Source of the DNA: Albimonas donghaensis
GTDB lineage: Bacteria; Pseudomonadota; Alphaproteobacteria; Rhodobacterales; Rhodobacteraceae
NCBI RefSeq assembly: GCF_900106695.1
Contig: NZ_FNMZ01000002.1
Coordinates: 1 to 64,000, forward strand
Direction of reading: 5' to 3'
Length of the DNA stretch: 64,000 nt
This document shows positions 42,421 through 51,131 of the stretch, piece by piece. The notes below the pieces were generated by a model, which worked only from the letters and a program-made list of their open reading frames with translations, made no database searches and was not told the origin of the DNA. Position 1 is the first letter of the stretch. Each line of letters begins with the position of its first letter. The position numbers were made by a program, and so were the translations under genes.

Positions 42421-42817
42421 CGGGCGGCGTTCCTTCGCGCAAGGAAATGTCGGGAGGCGTCGGGCTGAGGCGTAGGATATTGCCCGGACGAGGTCAACGC
42501 GAGCGCTGCGGCGCCGCATCGTCGCGCCGGACGGGGATGGGGATCGGGCGGGGATGGGAAGGAAACCGGGTGGCGACCGGGCGGGAAGGCGGAGGCCGGC
42601 GGAACCGGGCCGCGATCCCGGCGCCGCCCCCTTCGCCGACCCCTTCGCCGCCCCCTTCACCGGCCGCGGGCGTCCCCCGGCCGCAGGCGCCGCGTCGACG
42701 GAGCGCCCGCGGCGCCCGCCCGCCCGCGGCGCGCTTCGCGGTCGGCGCCCGGACGCGCCGTCTCTCCGACGGCGGCCGCGGGGGACCGGGCCGCCGGGCG
42801 CCGTCCCCTCCGCCCCG

Positions 42818-42838
42818 CCGGAGGCCTCGGGCCTCCGG
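42818..42838 (-). terminator. 9-bp hairpin downstream of the DUF1993 gene
   Basis: CCGGAGGCC and GGCCTCCGG flank TCG. It is about 105 nt past the stop of the minus-strand gene ending at 42943, so its role as terminator is plausible but distant. Confidence 0.45.
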
Positions 42839-42878
42839 GGACCGCCGCAGGCGGGACGGCGCGGGCCCCGGCCCGCGC

Positions 42879-42920
42879 GCGGGGCCGGGCGCTGCGCTTG
42901 CGGGGCCGGGCGCTGCGCTT
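42879..42920. repeat. 21-bp perfect tandem duplication
   Basis: GCGGGGCCGGGCGCTGCGCTT occurs at 42879-42899 and again at 42900-42920, just before the stop of the minus-strand DUF1993 gene. Confidence 0.9.
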
Positions 42921-42942
42921 AAGGGGCGCCCGGCGCGCGGTC

Positions 42943-43464
42943 TCAGCCCTTCACGCGATGCGGACCGCCGAAATTGCGCTTGCCGATCGGCGCGCCCTTC
43001 ATCCGCAACAGGTCATAGGCCGTGGTCGCGTGGAAGAAGACATTGGGCAGAGAGAAGCTGAGCAGGAAATTCTCCGCCGTGTAGGTCCGCGCATGGTCGC
43101 CCATCCGGAAGGTCACGTCCTGGCCGGCGCGGGCGTTGATCTGCTCGGGCGTATAGGCGTCCAGCGCCGTCCTGGCCGCCTCGATCCGGCCCTTGAGCCC
43201 CGCCCAGTCGTAGCGGGTCTTGTCATTCGGCCCGCCGAATTCCCCGGTCACCAGCGCCTCGGCGGCGTTGGCGGTGTGGTGATGCACCGACACGATCTGG
43301 AAGCGGAACTTGGCCATGTCCTCGATCAGCCGGGTCTCCGCCAGCTCCTCGAGGTCCACGCCCTGGGCGCGGAAATAGTCCTCCGATACCGACATGAAGT
43401 CGGTCACGCCGGCCAGCGCCTGCCGATAGGTCTCGATGCTCGCGTCATAGAGCGAAATGGTCAT
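42943..43464 (-). CDS. DUF1993 family protein
   Basis: A 173-residue cytoplasmic helical-bundle protein matching DUF1993. It has YDASIETYRQALAGVTDFM near the N-terminus, an IVSVHHHTANAAEAL helix, and late NVFFHATTAYDLLRMKGAPIG. The fold is thought to resemble the DinB/YfiT bundle, with histidine positions that could bind metal. The ATG at 43464 has GGAGGAG upstream. The function is unknown. It is downstream of, and on the same strand as, malY/patB but separated by a terminator. Confidence 0.82.
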   Translation of the reverse strand: MTISLYDASIETYRQALAGVTDFMSVSEDYFRAQGVDLEELAETRLIEDMAKFRFQIVSVHHHTANAAEALVTGEFGGPNDKTRYDWAGLKGRIEAARTALDAYTPEQINARAGQDVTFRMGDHARTYTAENFLLSFSLPNVFFHATTAYDLLRMKGAPIGKRNFGGPHRVKG

Positions 43465-43522
43465 GGGTTTCTCCTCCCCCATCGCGCCGGCCCCGTCTGG
43501 GCGGGGTCCGCGCGCATGCGTC

Positions 43523-43547
43523 GGGGGCCGCGACCATCGCGGCCCCC
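43523..43547 (-). terminator. Terminator after malY/patB
   Basis: An 11-bp perfect stem (43523-43533 with 43537-43547, loop CCA) lies 19 nt downstream of the minus-strand gene and upstream of DUF1993. Confidence 0.75.
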
Positions 43548-43565
43548 GCAATCGAACCGGCGACG

Positions 43566-44750
43566 TTACTGAAGGTCGCCGAAGGCGTCGGCCAGCCGCT
43601 CGGACGCCTCTTTCACCATCGACCGGGGCAGCGCGAAGTTGAAGCGCAGGAAGCTCTCCCCCCCGATCCCGAAAGCGGGGCCGTGATTGGCGGCGATGCG
43701 GGCGGATTTCTCCACCCGGTCGGTGAACTCCTGCGTCCCCATGCCGGTCCCCGAGAAATCCACCCAGGCCATGTAGGTCGCGTCCGGCCAGACCGAGGCG
43801 AGCCCCGGGATCGCCTGCACCGCGTCATGGAACAGCCGCCGGTTGCCGTCGAGATAGACCAGCAGCGCGTCCAGCCACTCGGCCCCCTCGGCATAGGCCG
43901 CGGTCGACATCAGCATGCCCAGCGAGTTCGGCGAGGCCCCGGCGGTGGCGCGCTTGGCCTCGAACTTCGCGCGCAGCTCGGGATTGGGGATGAAGACGCC
44001 CCCGGTCATCCCCCCCGCGAGGTTGAAGGTCTTCGAGGCCGCGGCCATGATCACCATGCGGTCCGCCTGCTCGGGCGCCGCGACCATGGCCACGTTGTGC
44101 TTCGGCCCGCCGGGCAGCACCAGGTCGTGATGCACCTCGTCCGAGATCAGCAGCAGGTCATGCGCTTCGCAGAACCGCGCCAGCGCCCGGATCTCCTCGA
44201 CCGACCAGACCATGCCGCCGGGATTGTGGGGCGAGCAGAACACCACCATCTTCTCCGACCCGTCCAGCGAGGCCGCCAGCCCGACGAGATCCATGCGGTA
44301 GCGGCCGTCCTCGCGGGTCATCGGCGACTGCACGATGCGGCGGTCATTGGCCGCGATGATCTTGTGGAAGGCGTGGTAGACCGGGGTGAACAGGATGATC
44401 CCGTCGCCCGGATCGGTGAAGGCGCGGATGCAGTGCGAAACGCCCGCGACGAGGCCGTGGGTGGTGGACAGCCAGTCGGTGTCGATCTCCCAGCCGTGGC
44501 GGGTCTTCATCCAGTTCGCCACCGCGGCGCGATAGTCGGAATCGTCGCCGAAATAGCCGAACACCCCGTGGTCCACCGCCTTTTGCAGCGCCGCGCGCAC
44601 CGCGGGGGGCGCGGCGAAGTCCATGTCCGCCACCCACATCGGGATGCCGTCAACGGGGCTGACGCCGAACATCGCCTCCATCTTGTCCCACTTGCCGCAA
44701 TGCGTGCCGCGGCGGTCGATGCGGGTGTCGAAGTCGAAATCGGTGGGCAT
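43566..44750 (-). CDS. patB: PatB/MalY-type PLP-dependent C-S lyase (cystathionine beta-lyase)
   Basis: A 394-residue fold-type I PLP enzyme of the MalY/PatB branch. It cleaves cystathionine or cysteine to pyruvate, ammonia and a thiol. Signs are WVADMDFAAPPAV, the loop YHAFHKII, SPHNPGGMVWSVEEI, SDEVHHDL and the PLP lysine in ASKTFNLAGG. It starts MPTDFDFDTRIDR at 44750. A second sulfur gene, metY, is at 2235, and the enzyme could feed methionine synthesis. Alternatives are aminotransferase activity or regulation as in E. coli MalY. Confidence 0.9.
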   Translation of the reverse strand: MPTDFDFDTRIDRRGTHCGKWDKMEAMFGVSPVDGIPMWVADMDFAAPPAVRAALQKAVDHGVFGYFGDDSDYRAAVANWMKTRHGWEIDTDWLSTTHGLVAGVSHCIRAFTDPGDGIILFTPVYHAFHKIIAANDRRIVQSPMTREDGRYRMDLVGLAASLDGSEKMVVFCSPHNPGGMVWSVEEIRALARFCEAHDLLLISDEVHHDLVLPGGPKHNVAMVAAPEQADRMVIMAAASKTFNLAGGMTGGVFIPNPELRAKFEAKRATAGASPNSLGMLMSTAAYAEGAEWLDALLVYLDGNRRLFHDAVQAIPGLASVWPDATYMAWVDFSGTGMGTQEFTDRVEKSARIAANHGPAFGIGGESFLRFNFALPRSMVKEASERLADAFGDLQ

Positions 44751-45128
44751 GGGAGTCGGTCCTCGGGGAAGGCGTGGCGCGGGGGGACCGGGACGCGCGA
44801 GGGCGGCCGCGATCCGCTTCGCCGCGACTTAAGCCGGTTTCGCGCCGCGTCGCCAGCCCGGGCGCAACTCCCGTTGACGTCAAGCCGAAGGGGGGAGCGG
44901 GGGGAAGCCTGGGGGCGGAGCGACCGGAGCCGGGGGCGCCGTCTCGGGCGCCGGCCCACGGTCCAACCGGCGCGCCCCTCGCCGCGCGCCGCGGGCGGAC
45001 CCTCGCAAGCCGCGCCACCGCGACGCGGCGCCTGCGCCCCCCCCCCCCCCCCCGTCTGCGCCCCCGCCCCCGCCCGCGGCCCCGCATCCGCTTGACCGAC
45101 GCCCCCCCGACCGCGTAATGCCGCGCGC
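44751..45128. other. Divergent gap with a poly-C tract between patB and def
   Basis: It contains a 17-base C run at 45037-45053 and otherwise GC-rich sequence with no gene. No promoter boxes for def are visible. Confidence 0.6.
45037..45053. repeat. Homopolymer of 17 C residues upstream of def
   Basis: An uninterrupted C17 about 76-92 bp upstream of the def start codon. It is prone to slippage, and its length may be inaccurate or variable between cells. Confidence 0.9.
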
Positions 45129-45653
45129 ATGAGCATCCGTCCGATCCTGATCCATCCCGATCCCCGCCTGAAAAAGGCCGCCGAGGCGCTTGGCGGCGTC
45201 GACGACGCCACGCGCAAGCTGATCGACGACATGCTCGAAACCATGTACGCCGCCCCCGGCGTCGGCCTCGCCGCCCCCCAGATCGGCGTCATGAAGCGCA
45301 TCTTCGTGATGGACGTGGCCGACAAGGAGGCCCCGCCCGAGCCGGTCGCCATGATCGACCCCCAGGTCGTCTGGGCGTCGGAGGAGACCTCGACCTACGA
45401 GGAAGGCTGCCTCTCGATCCCCGAGATCTATGAGGAAGTCACCCGCCCCGCCCGGGTCCGGGTGAAGTTCCTCGACCGCGATGGGGCGGAGCGGGAGGCC
45501 GAGTTCGACGGCCTCGGCGCCACCTGCGCCCAGCACGAGATCGACCATCTCGATGGCAAGCTGTTCATCGACTATCTCGGCTCGGTGAAGCGCAGCCTGA
45601 TCACCCAGAAGATGAAGAAGCTGAAGCGGGAGCGCGCGAAGGACACGGACTGA
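45129..45653 (+). CDS. def: Peptide deformylase
   Basis: A 174-residue metalloprotease that removes the N-formyl group from new proteins. The three motifs are GVGLAAPQ (44-51), EGCLS with metal ligand Cys94, and QHEIDH with His136, Glu137 and His140. The spacing to fmt (67 bp) is the common def-fmt operon. The upstream region has a C17 tract and no good ribosome binding site, so expression control may be unusual. Confidence 0.97.
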   Translation: MSIRPILIHPDPRLKKAAEALGGVDDATRKLIDDMLETMYAAPGVGLAAPQIGVMKRIFVMDVADKEAPPEPVAMIDPQVVWASEETSTYEEGCLSIPEIYEEVTRPARVRVKFLDRDGAEREAEFDGLGATCAQHEIDHLDGKLFIDYLGSVKRSLITQKMKKLKRERAKDTD

Positions 45654-45719
45654 GTTCGCCCCGCGTCCCTCCCCCCGCCTTTCCCGCCCGCCTTTCCCCC
45701 CATGACAGGAGCCCCGCCC

Positions 45720-46649
45720 ATGCGCCTCGCCTTCATGGGCACCCCCGAATTCTCGGTTCCGGTGCTGCGCGCGCTGGCCGGGGCCGGGCATGACGTCGCC
45801 TGCGTCTACTCGCAGCCGCCCCGCCCCGCCGGCCGGGGCAAGAAGCCCCGCCCCTCGCCCGTCCAGGTCGCCGCCGAGGCGATGGGGATCGAGCTGCGCA
45901 CCCCCGTCTCCCTGCGCGATCCCGACGCGCAGGCGGAGTTCGCGGCGCTGGCGCTCGACGCCGCGGTGGTGGTCGCCTACGGGCTGATCCTGCCGCGCGC
46001 CGTCCTGGACGCGCCGCGGCTGGGCTGCTGGAACGTCCATGCCTCGCTGCTGCCGCGCTGGCGCGGCGCCGCGCCGATCCAGCGCGCGGTCATGGCCGGG
46101 GACGCCGAGACCGGGGTGGACGTGATGCGCATGGAGGCCGGGCTCGACACCGGCCCCGTGCTGGCCGAGGCGCGCACCCCGATCGGGCCGCAGGACACCG
46201 CCGGCGACCTGCATGACCGCCTGTCGGCCATGGGCGCCGCGCTGATGGTCGAGGCCCTGCCCCGCATCGCCGCCGGCGAGCCCGGGACCCCGCAGCCCGA
46301 AGCGGGCGTCGAATACGCCGCCAAGATCGACAAGGCCGAGGCCCGGATCGACTGGACGCGTCCGGCGGAGGCGCTGGACCGGCTGGCCCGCGGCCTCGCC
46401 CCCTTCCCCGGCGCCTGGACGGAGCTGGACGGCGAGCGGATCAAGATCCTGCTGACCCGGCCCGAGCCCCGCCCCGCCGGAACCGGGACGGCGGCGCCCG
46501 GAACGGTGCTGGACGACGCGCTGCTGGTGGCCTGCGGGGCCGGCACGGCGCTCCGGATCACCCGGATGCAGCGCGCCGGGCGCGCGGCGCAGGACGCCGG
46601 GGCCGCGCTGCGCGGCCGTCCCGTCCCCGCCGGCGCCCGCCTGGGCTGA
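45720..46649 (+). CDS. fmt: Methionyl-tRNA formyltransferase
   Basis: A 309-residue enzyme that formylates initiator Met-tRNA. The start ATG at 45720 has AGGAG nine bases upstream; an ATG 18 bp earlier lies before that site. Motifs are [12 protein letters not shown], the formyl-THF-binding [17 protein letters not shown], and the C-terminal anticodon-associated domain. It pairs functionally with the preceding deformylase gene. A 15-bp stem terminator follows. Confidence 0.96.
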   Translation: MRLAFMGTPEFSVPVLRALAGAGHDVACVYSQPPRPAGRGKKPRPSPVQVAAEAMGIELRTPVSLRDPDAQAEFAALALDAAVVVAYGLILPRAVLDAPRLGCWNVHASLLPRWRGAAPIQRAVMAGDAETGVDVMRMEAGLDTGPVLAEARTPIGPQDTAGDLHDRLSAMGAALMVEALPRIAAGEPGTPQPEAGVEYAAKIDKAEARIDWTRPAEALDRLARGLAPFPGAWTELDGERIKILLTRPEPRPAGTGTAAPGTVLDDALLVACGAGTALRITRMQRAGRAAQDAGAALRGRPVPAGARLG

Positions 46650-46692
46650 GGCGCGCGCCGGACCCCGCCCCCCGGACGGAGGCTGAAAAAGA

Positions 46693-46733
46693 GAACGCCC
46701 CCGCGCCGGGGAGGGAGTGGCGCGGGGGCGTTC
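46693..46733. terminator. Strong hairpin after fmt
   Basis: GAACGCCCCCGCGC (46693-46706) pairs perfectly with 46720-46733, one extra pair extends the stem, and the loop is 11 nt. A run of five A precedes it. It lies between the convergent fmt and VPLPA genes. Confidence 0.8.
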
Positions 46734-46766
46734 ACGTCGCGGTCGGGTGGGGGTGTTCGGTCAGCA

Positions 46767-46790
46767 CGGCCGGTCGGGGAAAACCGGCCG
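46767..46790 (-). terminator. Hairpin downstream of VPLPA gene 2
   Basis: CGGCCGGT (46767-46774) pairs with ACCGGCCG (46783-46790) around an 8-nt loop. It lies about 15 nt after the minus-strand stop at 46805. Confidence 0.65.
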
Positions 46791-46804
46791 CCTCCGAACG
46801 GGGC

Positions 46805-47455
46805 TCAGCTCGCGCGCCGGGCGCGGCGGCGCAGAAGCCCTAGACCGACCAGCGACGATCCCAGAAGCAGCAGCGGCGCGGGAACCGGCACCGCCGCGAT
46901 GGCGACCGACGTGCCGCTGGAAACCGCGTCCGCCCTCGGCAGGCCGGCGGAGGCGCGGAAGTCCCCGATCTCGTAGGTCAGGTTCTCGCCATGGGTGAAG
47001 TTGAGCGCGAGGTAGAGCGTGCCGAGGAAGTCGTCCGGCAGGTCCAGCGCCACGGTCTGCGTGCGGGTGTTCCAGTCCAGCTGGATCTGCGGATCCACAC
47101 GGGTCCCGTCCCACTCGTAATTGAAGGGCGAGGTGTTCCACAGGATCACGCCGCCGGCCGAGTAGGAATAGCCGATATCCTCGGGCGCCCGGAAGGAGAA
47201 GGACAGCGACGTCCCGCCCTCGAGCCCGGAGAACGCGAAATAGTCGTCGGAGCTGGCGCCCCCGGTCCCGCCGATGGCGGTCACATCGGCGCCGACCTGA
47301 GAGGGCGCGCGGTAGTCGGCGCTGAATTCGCCCCCGGCGACGTCGGATTCCCAAAGCGTGGTGGCCTGGGCCGAAACGGTCGAGATCGCGAAAGCGGCGG
47401 CGAAGGAGACGGCGGCGGCCACGCCGGCGGCGCCGTGAGTGCGGAACATGGACAT
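46805..47455 (-). CDS. VPLPA-CTERM sorting-domain exported protein
   Basis: A 216-residue exported protein. A Sec signal (residues 1 to about 32, VSAQA) is followed by a beta-rich body and a C-terminal VPVPAPLLLLGSS, then a hydrophobic helix and RRRARR tail (residues 189-216). The body has aromatic and acidic residues and resembles other exported PEP-CTERM proteins only generally. The start at 47455 has GGGAGT upstream. It is one of three such proteins in the window and lies next to the giant glycosyltransferase/HAD gene. A 14-bp palindrome lies about 73 bp upstream. Confidence 0.82.
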   Translation of the reverse strand: MSMFRTHGAAGVAAAVSFAAAFAISTVSAQATTLWESDVAGGEFSADYRAPSQVGADVTAIGGTGGASSDDYFAFSGLEGGTSLSFSFRAPEDIGYSYSAGGVILWNTSPFNYEWDGTRVDPQIQLDWNTRTQTVALDLPDDFLGTLYLALNFTHGENLTYEIGDFRASAGLPRADAVSSGTSVAIAAVPVPAPLLLLGSSLVGLGLLRRRARRAS

Positions 47456-47527
47456 ATCTACTCCCCAATGCGTCCGGACCCCTCCGGACTCGCCGGCGAC
47501 GCCTGCGGACCTTCCGCGCGCGTCAAC

Positions 47528-47541
47528 TGACGTGCACGTCA
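47528..47541. promoter_or_regulatory. 14-bp perfect palindrome upstream of VPLPA gene 2
   Basis: TGACGTGCACGTCA at 47528-47541. The centre lies about 80 bp upstream of the VPLPA start at 47455 and about 75 bp downstream of the giant HAD gene stop. It could be a dimeric regulator site; the protein is unknown. Confidence 0.45.
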
Positions 47542-47612
47542 TCTAGTTGTCACAGATCGTGCTGGCAAGGGCTTTCTTCATTCAATTTCGTGAAGGCCGA
47601 CCCGCGAGAATC

Positions 47613-50600
47613 TTAACGACGACGCCCCAACATCGCCGCAATTCCGCGCAGGACGCGGTCCCGGCGGCCGGGGCGCGGGGCCGGCGCGGCCTCGGCCCGG
47701 GCGCGGGCGATCCCGGCCAGCACCGCCGCGCCCTGCGGCCATAGCGAGACCGCGTTCTCCGCCAACGGGTCCTCGGCCACCACCTCGCCGAAATCGACGC
47801 CGTTATAGCTGTTCTCGAACCCCATGCCGCGGAACAGGCGGGCGTCGGCGGGGAAAGGATGCTCCAGCATGGCGCGGAAGCCGGACGCGGCCTCGGCGCC
47901 GGTCAGGCGGAAGCCCAGGGCGGCCTCGCCGAAGCCCTCGGCCATGTCCTCGCAGAAGGCCACGGCGCCGGCATGGCAGGCGCGCGCGAACGCGGCCCGG
48001 CCGCGCTCGGCCCCCGCATCGGTCAGCAGGGCCTCCAGGCGCCCGTCCGGACCCCGCCGCGCCCGCACGAAGGAGCCGGCGTCGTTGAGAAACGCCGCTT
48101 CATACAGGATCGAGTGCCCGAAATAGCCGTGATCCCGGTTGGATTTCGGGTCCTGGCGGTCGAGCAGATAGCCCGCCGCCGCCCCCGCCTCGGCGTCGGG
48201 GATATTGGCGCGGATGCCCTCGAAGGTCGCGAAGTAATAGCCGCGCAGGCCGGGCGCGCCGAGCAGGTCGCGCAGCCCCTTCTGCAGCGTGCCCCGATGG
48301 CCGATATCGACCACCGCGCCCCGCGCCGCCTGCGCCGCGCCGATCCCGCATTCCGCGTAGAAGGCCAGCAGGTCCTCGCGCTCGTCCGCCGCGTGATCGA
48401 GGATCGCCGCCGCCACCGCGGGCTCCGCCAGGAAGGCCGCGAGCCTCCCGCGGTCCTCCTTCCACGCCACCATGTCGCCCAGCTCCAGCCCATGGGCGGC
48501 CAGCGCGTGGCCGGGCATCGACTCCGGCGTCACGCCGAAGCGGTTGCGCAGCAGGGCGGCCAGCGTCATGGGGGCGAAATTCGCCTCCAGCCGGGGGCTG
48601 AGATCCTCCGGCCGGCGCAGGGTGGCCACCCCCAGCGCCCGGCGCGAGGCGAGCATGTAGCGCGACGCGGGCGCGCCCGGGTCGAGGGTCGCGATCACGT
48701 CGTAGCAGCGCTTGATGATGTCGCCGTCGCGGGACAGGAACAGCAGGTCCGGGACCTCGTCCGCCCGCGCGCGCCGCCGCAGCCAGTTGGCCAGGCCGAA
48801 GAACATCGGCCCCAGCACCGCGTAGCCCAGCGTCTCGGCCGAGCCCTGGGAGAACCCGGGCGCCCCCCGCCGGAAGCCCCCCGCCACCCGCCGCGCGGTC
48901 AGGCCCTTCACCGCGGCGGCGGTCTTCGGGTCCGCGATCCGGTCCCAGATCGCGGGCAGCGGCGACACCCGCCGGGCGATGTCGGCGGTGGAGCGCATGT
49001 GGAACACGCCCAGCCCCGCGTCCCGCCCCGGCCGCAGGTCCGTGCGCGGGTTGTCGCCCATGTGCAGGATCTCGGTCGGGCGTCGGCCTTCGGTTTTCAG
49101 CAGGTGCTGGAACAGCTTGCCCGACTTCTTCGTCACCCCATGCTCGGAGGAGCAATAGAGCGCGTCCCAGCCGTCATAGCCGCAGCCCCGCAGCAGTTCG
49201 GCCACGAAGTCCGGCTCGAAATAGGTGTCGGAGACCAGCACCACCCGCTTGCCCTGCGCCCGCGCCCGGTCGAACGCGGCGCGGCCGATGGGGCGGGCGC
49301 GGACCAGCCGCCGCTCCCAGTCCAGTTCGCGGGCCAGCAGGGTCTCGACCTGATCGCGGGTCAGGCCATGAGCCCGGCCGATGGCCTCGTAGCGGGCGCG
49401 CAGGGTGACTTCCTCGCCCACCATGTCGCCGGCCGCGATGGCCTCCTCCGCCGCGGTCAGACGGGCGCGGGCGAAATTCGCCACCTGCCCGCCCAGCTGC
49501 TCGCGCGCCGGATCGGCGAGGAACAGGAACAACTGGCCCGGACGCTCCACCAGCCGCTCGATCAGCGTCTCGAACACGTCGAGCGAGATCATGTCGGCCT
49601 CGTCGATCGCGGCGAACATCGCGTCCCGCGACCGCAGCGTGTTGGCGAAGCCGGTGAAGTCGGGCTCGGGCGGGGGCGGCGTGGTCTCGGCCGCCTCCAC
49701 CGGCTCGGCGTCGGGGGCGGGCGCGCCGGGGCGCGGGGCCGCGAGCCGCGAATTGGCCAGGGTGAAGCGGTCGGCCTCCACCTTGTCGATATGCCGATAG
49801 CTCCAGTAGAAGCCCAGCATGTCGCGGATCTTGTCCTTGGGGTCGAGGAACCCGACCTTCGGCGCCTCCGCCCGCGTGGCCGTCAGCGGCGCCAGCGCCG
49901 CCGCCCAGAAATGCGGGCTGACGAAATCCTGGCAGATCGAGTGGAACTGCCCCGGCGCCATCGGGTCGGAAAACGCCACCACCGGCCGGTGCAGCAGGGT
50001 GACGGGCTTGTCGAAATAGACCGCCTCCTGCGCCACCGAGGACGAGATGGTCATGACCTCGCCCAGGTCCGGGCTCGACAGCAGGTGATAGACCGGGTGG
50101 CGCGACAGCTCCGCCTTGGGATGCGAGGCCACGAAGTCCAGCACCGCCTCGTCGCCCGTCCGCTCGAACGGGTGGCGTTGATAGAGCAGCTGCGGCGTGC
50201 GCCGCGCGAGGGCCGAGAATTCCTCTCGGAAATCCAGCAGGTTGAGCATCCGCCCGTCGCGGCAGACCGACTTGTCCTCCATCCGCTGACCGACGAAGAC
50301 GGCGGCGCCGGGCTCGATCCGGGCCTCGGCCTTCTTCCAGCCCTTGTAGGTCTGGATGCGGATGCGGTCGGCGTAGAGGAAGAACTGGTCCTCGGGCACG
50401 TGGAAGGCGGCGAAGGCGGCGTGGACCTCCGGGTGGGAGGCGCGGAAGCCGAACAGCACGTCGTCATAGAAGCGGATCGGGTGCAGCCAGACGTCGACCC
50501 AGGGCGCCCCGATGCGGTCGAGCGCGGCTCGGGTCTGGGCCGACATCTCGTAGCCCACCACCAGCGTCGAGGCGTCGAGCCCGCAGCGCGCCAGATAGGC

Positions 50601-51017
50601 CAGCGTCGCGTCGGTGATGCGGGTTTCGTCGAACCAGAACTGGGTGGCGTCGCCGTCGAGCGGGATGTCCGACAGCTCGAAGGCCCGGGCGCGGGAGAAG
50701 GCGGCGGTCTCGCCCTCGCCCGAGATCAGGGCGCGCACCGGCAGGCCCGTGGCCTGGGCGATGGGGCGGGAGAACAGGTCCTTCATCCAGCGCAGGTTGG
50801 CCCATTGCTCGCGTTCCGAGGTCATCAGCGGATCGGAGGCGATGGCGACGGAAGCGATGGGGCCCGAGGCGAGACGGCGCTCGGCGGAGCCGGCCGAAGA
50901 GGCGGGCGCGGCGGCCGGGTCGGGCGCGGGGCCGGACGCGACGAGGTCGCCGCCGGCGGCGTCGGCCCGGCCGGCAGGATGGTCCTGGCCTGCGGGGTCT
51001 GGTCCCCGGTCCGTCAT
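47613..51017 (-). CDS. Giant glycosyltransferase-like/HAD-family protein
   Basis: A 1134-residue cytoplasmic protein with three visible parts. Residues about 65-430 resemble capsule-type glycosyltransferases: VGQRMEDKS near 237, LLYQRHPF, and ISSSVAQEAVYFDKPVTLL near 322, a pattern like KpsC/KpsS. Residues about 475-690 are a HAD hydrolase core: ISLDVFETL (motif I), VVLVSDTYF (II), a lysine in TKKSGKLF, and HMGDNPRTDL near 652 (IV). Residues about 730-1100 match the COG5610-type extension: LLFLSRDGD near 762, YMLASRRAL and VVDIGHRGTLQ near 902. Such proteins appear in surface polysaccharide loci; the reaction is unknown. The first 60 residues are disordered. It sits between two VPLPA-CTERM genes on the same strand. 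Confidence 0.75.
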   Translation of the reverse strand: MTDRGPDPAGQDHPAGRADAAGGDLVASGPAPDPAAAPASSAGSAERRLASGPIASVAIASDPLMTSEREQWANLRWMKDLFSRPIAQATGLPVRALISGEGETAAFSRARAFELSDIPLDGDATQFWFDETRITDATLAYLARCGLDASTLVVGYEMSAQTRAALDRIGAPWVDVWLHPIRFYDDVLFGFRASHPEVHAAFAAFHVPEDQFFLYADRIRIQTYKGWKKAEARIEPGAAVFVGQRMEDKSVCRDGRMLNLLDFREEFSALARRTPQLLYQRHPFERTGDEAVLDFVASHPKAELSRHPVYHLLSSPDLGEVMTISSSVAQEAVYFDKPVTLLHRPVVAFSDPMAPGQFHSICQDFVSPHFWAAALAPLTATRAEAPKVGFLDPKDKIRDMLGFYWSYRHIDKVEADRFTLANSRLAAPRPGAPAPDAEPVEAAETTPPPPEPDFTGFANTLRSRDAMFAAIDEADMISLDVFETLIERLVERPGQLFLFLADPAREQLGGQVANFARARLTAAEEAIAAGDMVGEEVTLRARYEAIGRAHGLTRDQVETLLARELDWERRLVRARPIGRAAFDRARAQGKRVVLVSDTYFEPDFVAELLRGCGYDGWDALYCSSEHGVTKKSGKLFQHLLKTEGRRPTEILHMGDNPRTDLRPGRDAGLGVFHMRSTADIARRVSPLPAIWDRIADPKTAAAVKGLTARRVAGGFRRGAPGFSQGSAETLGYAVLGPMFFGLANWLRRRARADEVPDLLFLSRDGDIIKRCYDVIATLDPGAPASRYMLASRRALGVATLRRPEDLSPRLEANFAPMTLAALLRNRFGVTPESMPGHALAAHGLELGDMVAWKEDRGRLAAFLAEPAVAAAILDHAADEREDLLAFYAECGIGAAQAARGAVVDIGHRGTLQKGLRDLLGAPGLRGYYFATFEGIRANIPDAEAGAAAGYLLDRQDPKSNRDHGYFGHSILYEAAFLNDAGSFVRARRGPDGRLEALLTDAGAERGRAAFARACHAGAVAFCEDMAEGFGEAALGFRLTGAEAASGFRAMLEHPFPADARLFRGMGFENSYNGVDFGEVVAEDPLAENAVSLWPQGAAVLAGIARARAEAAPAPRPGRRDRVLRGIAAMLGRRR

Positions 51018-51131
51018 GCCCGTTGCGGTCCCTCGGGTTGCGCTGCGTTCAGCTTACCGTGGTTGATCCCGCATTGCGACCGGGCTTGCAAGGCGCGGCG
51101 AGGGACGCGCCGCGCCGCGGGCTGCGGCGGA

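Larger units (their letters stand above)
42421..42942. other. 522-bp gap with repeats upstream of mcl1
   Basis: It carries the mcl1 leader and promoter (not recognisable), a strong 9-bp hairpin (42818-42838) and a perfect 21-bp tandem duplication. No gene is seen. Confidence 0.6.
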
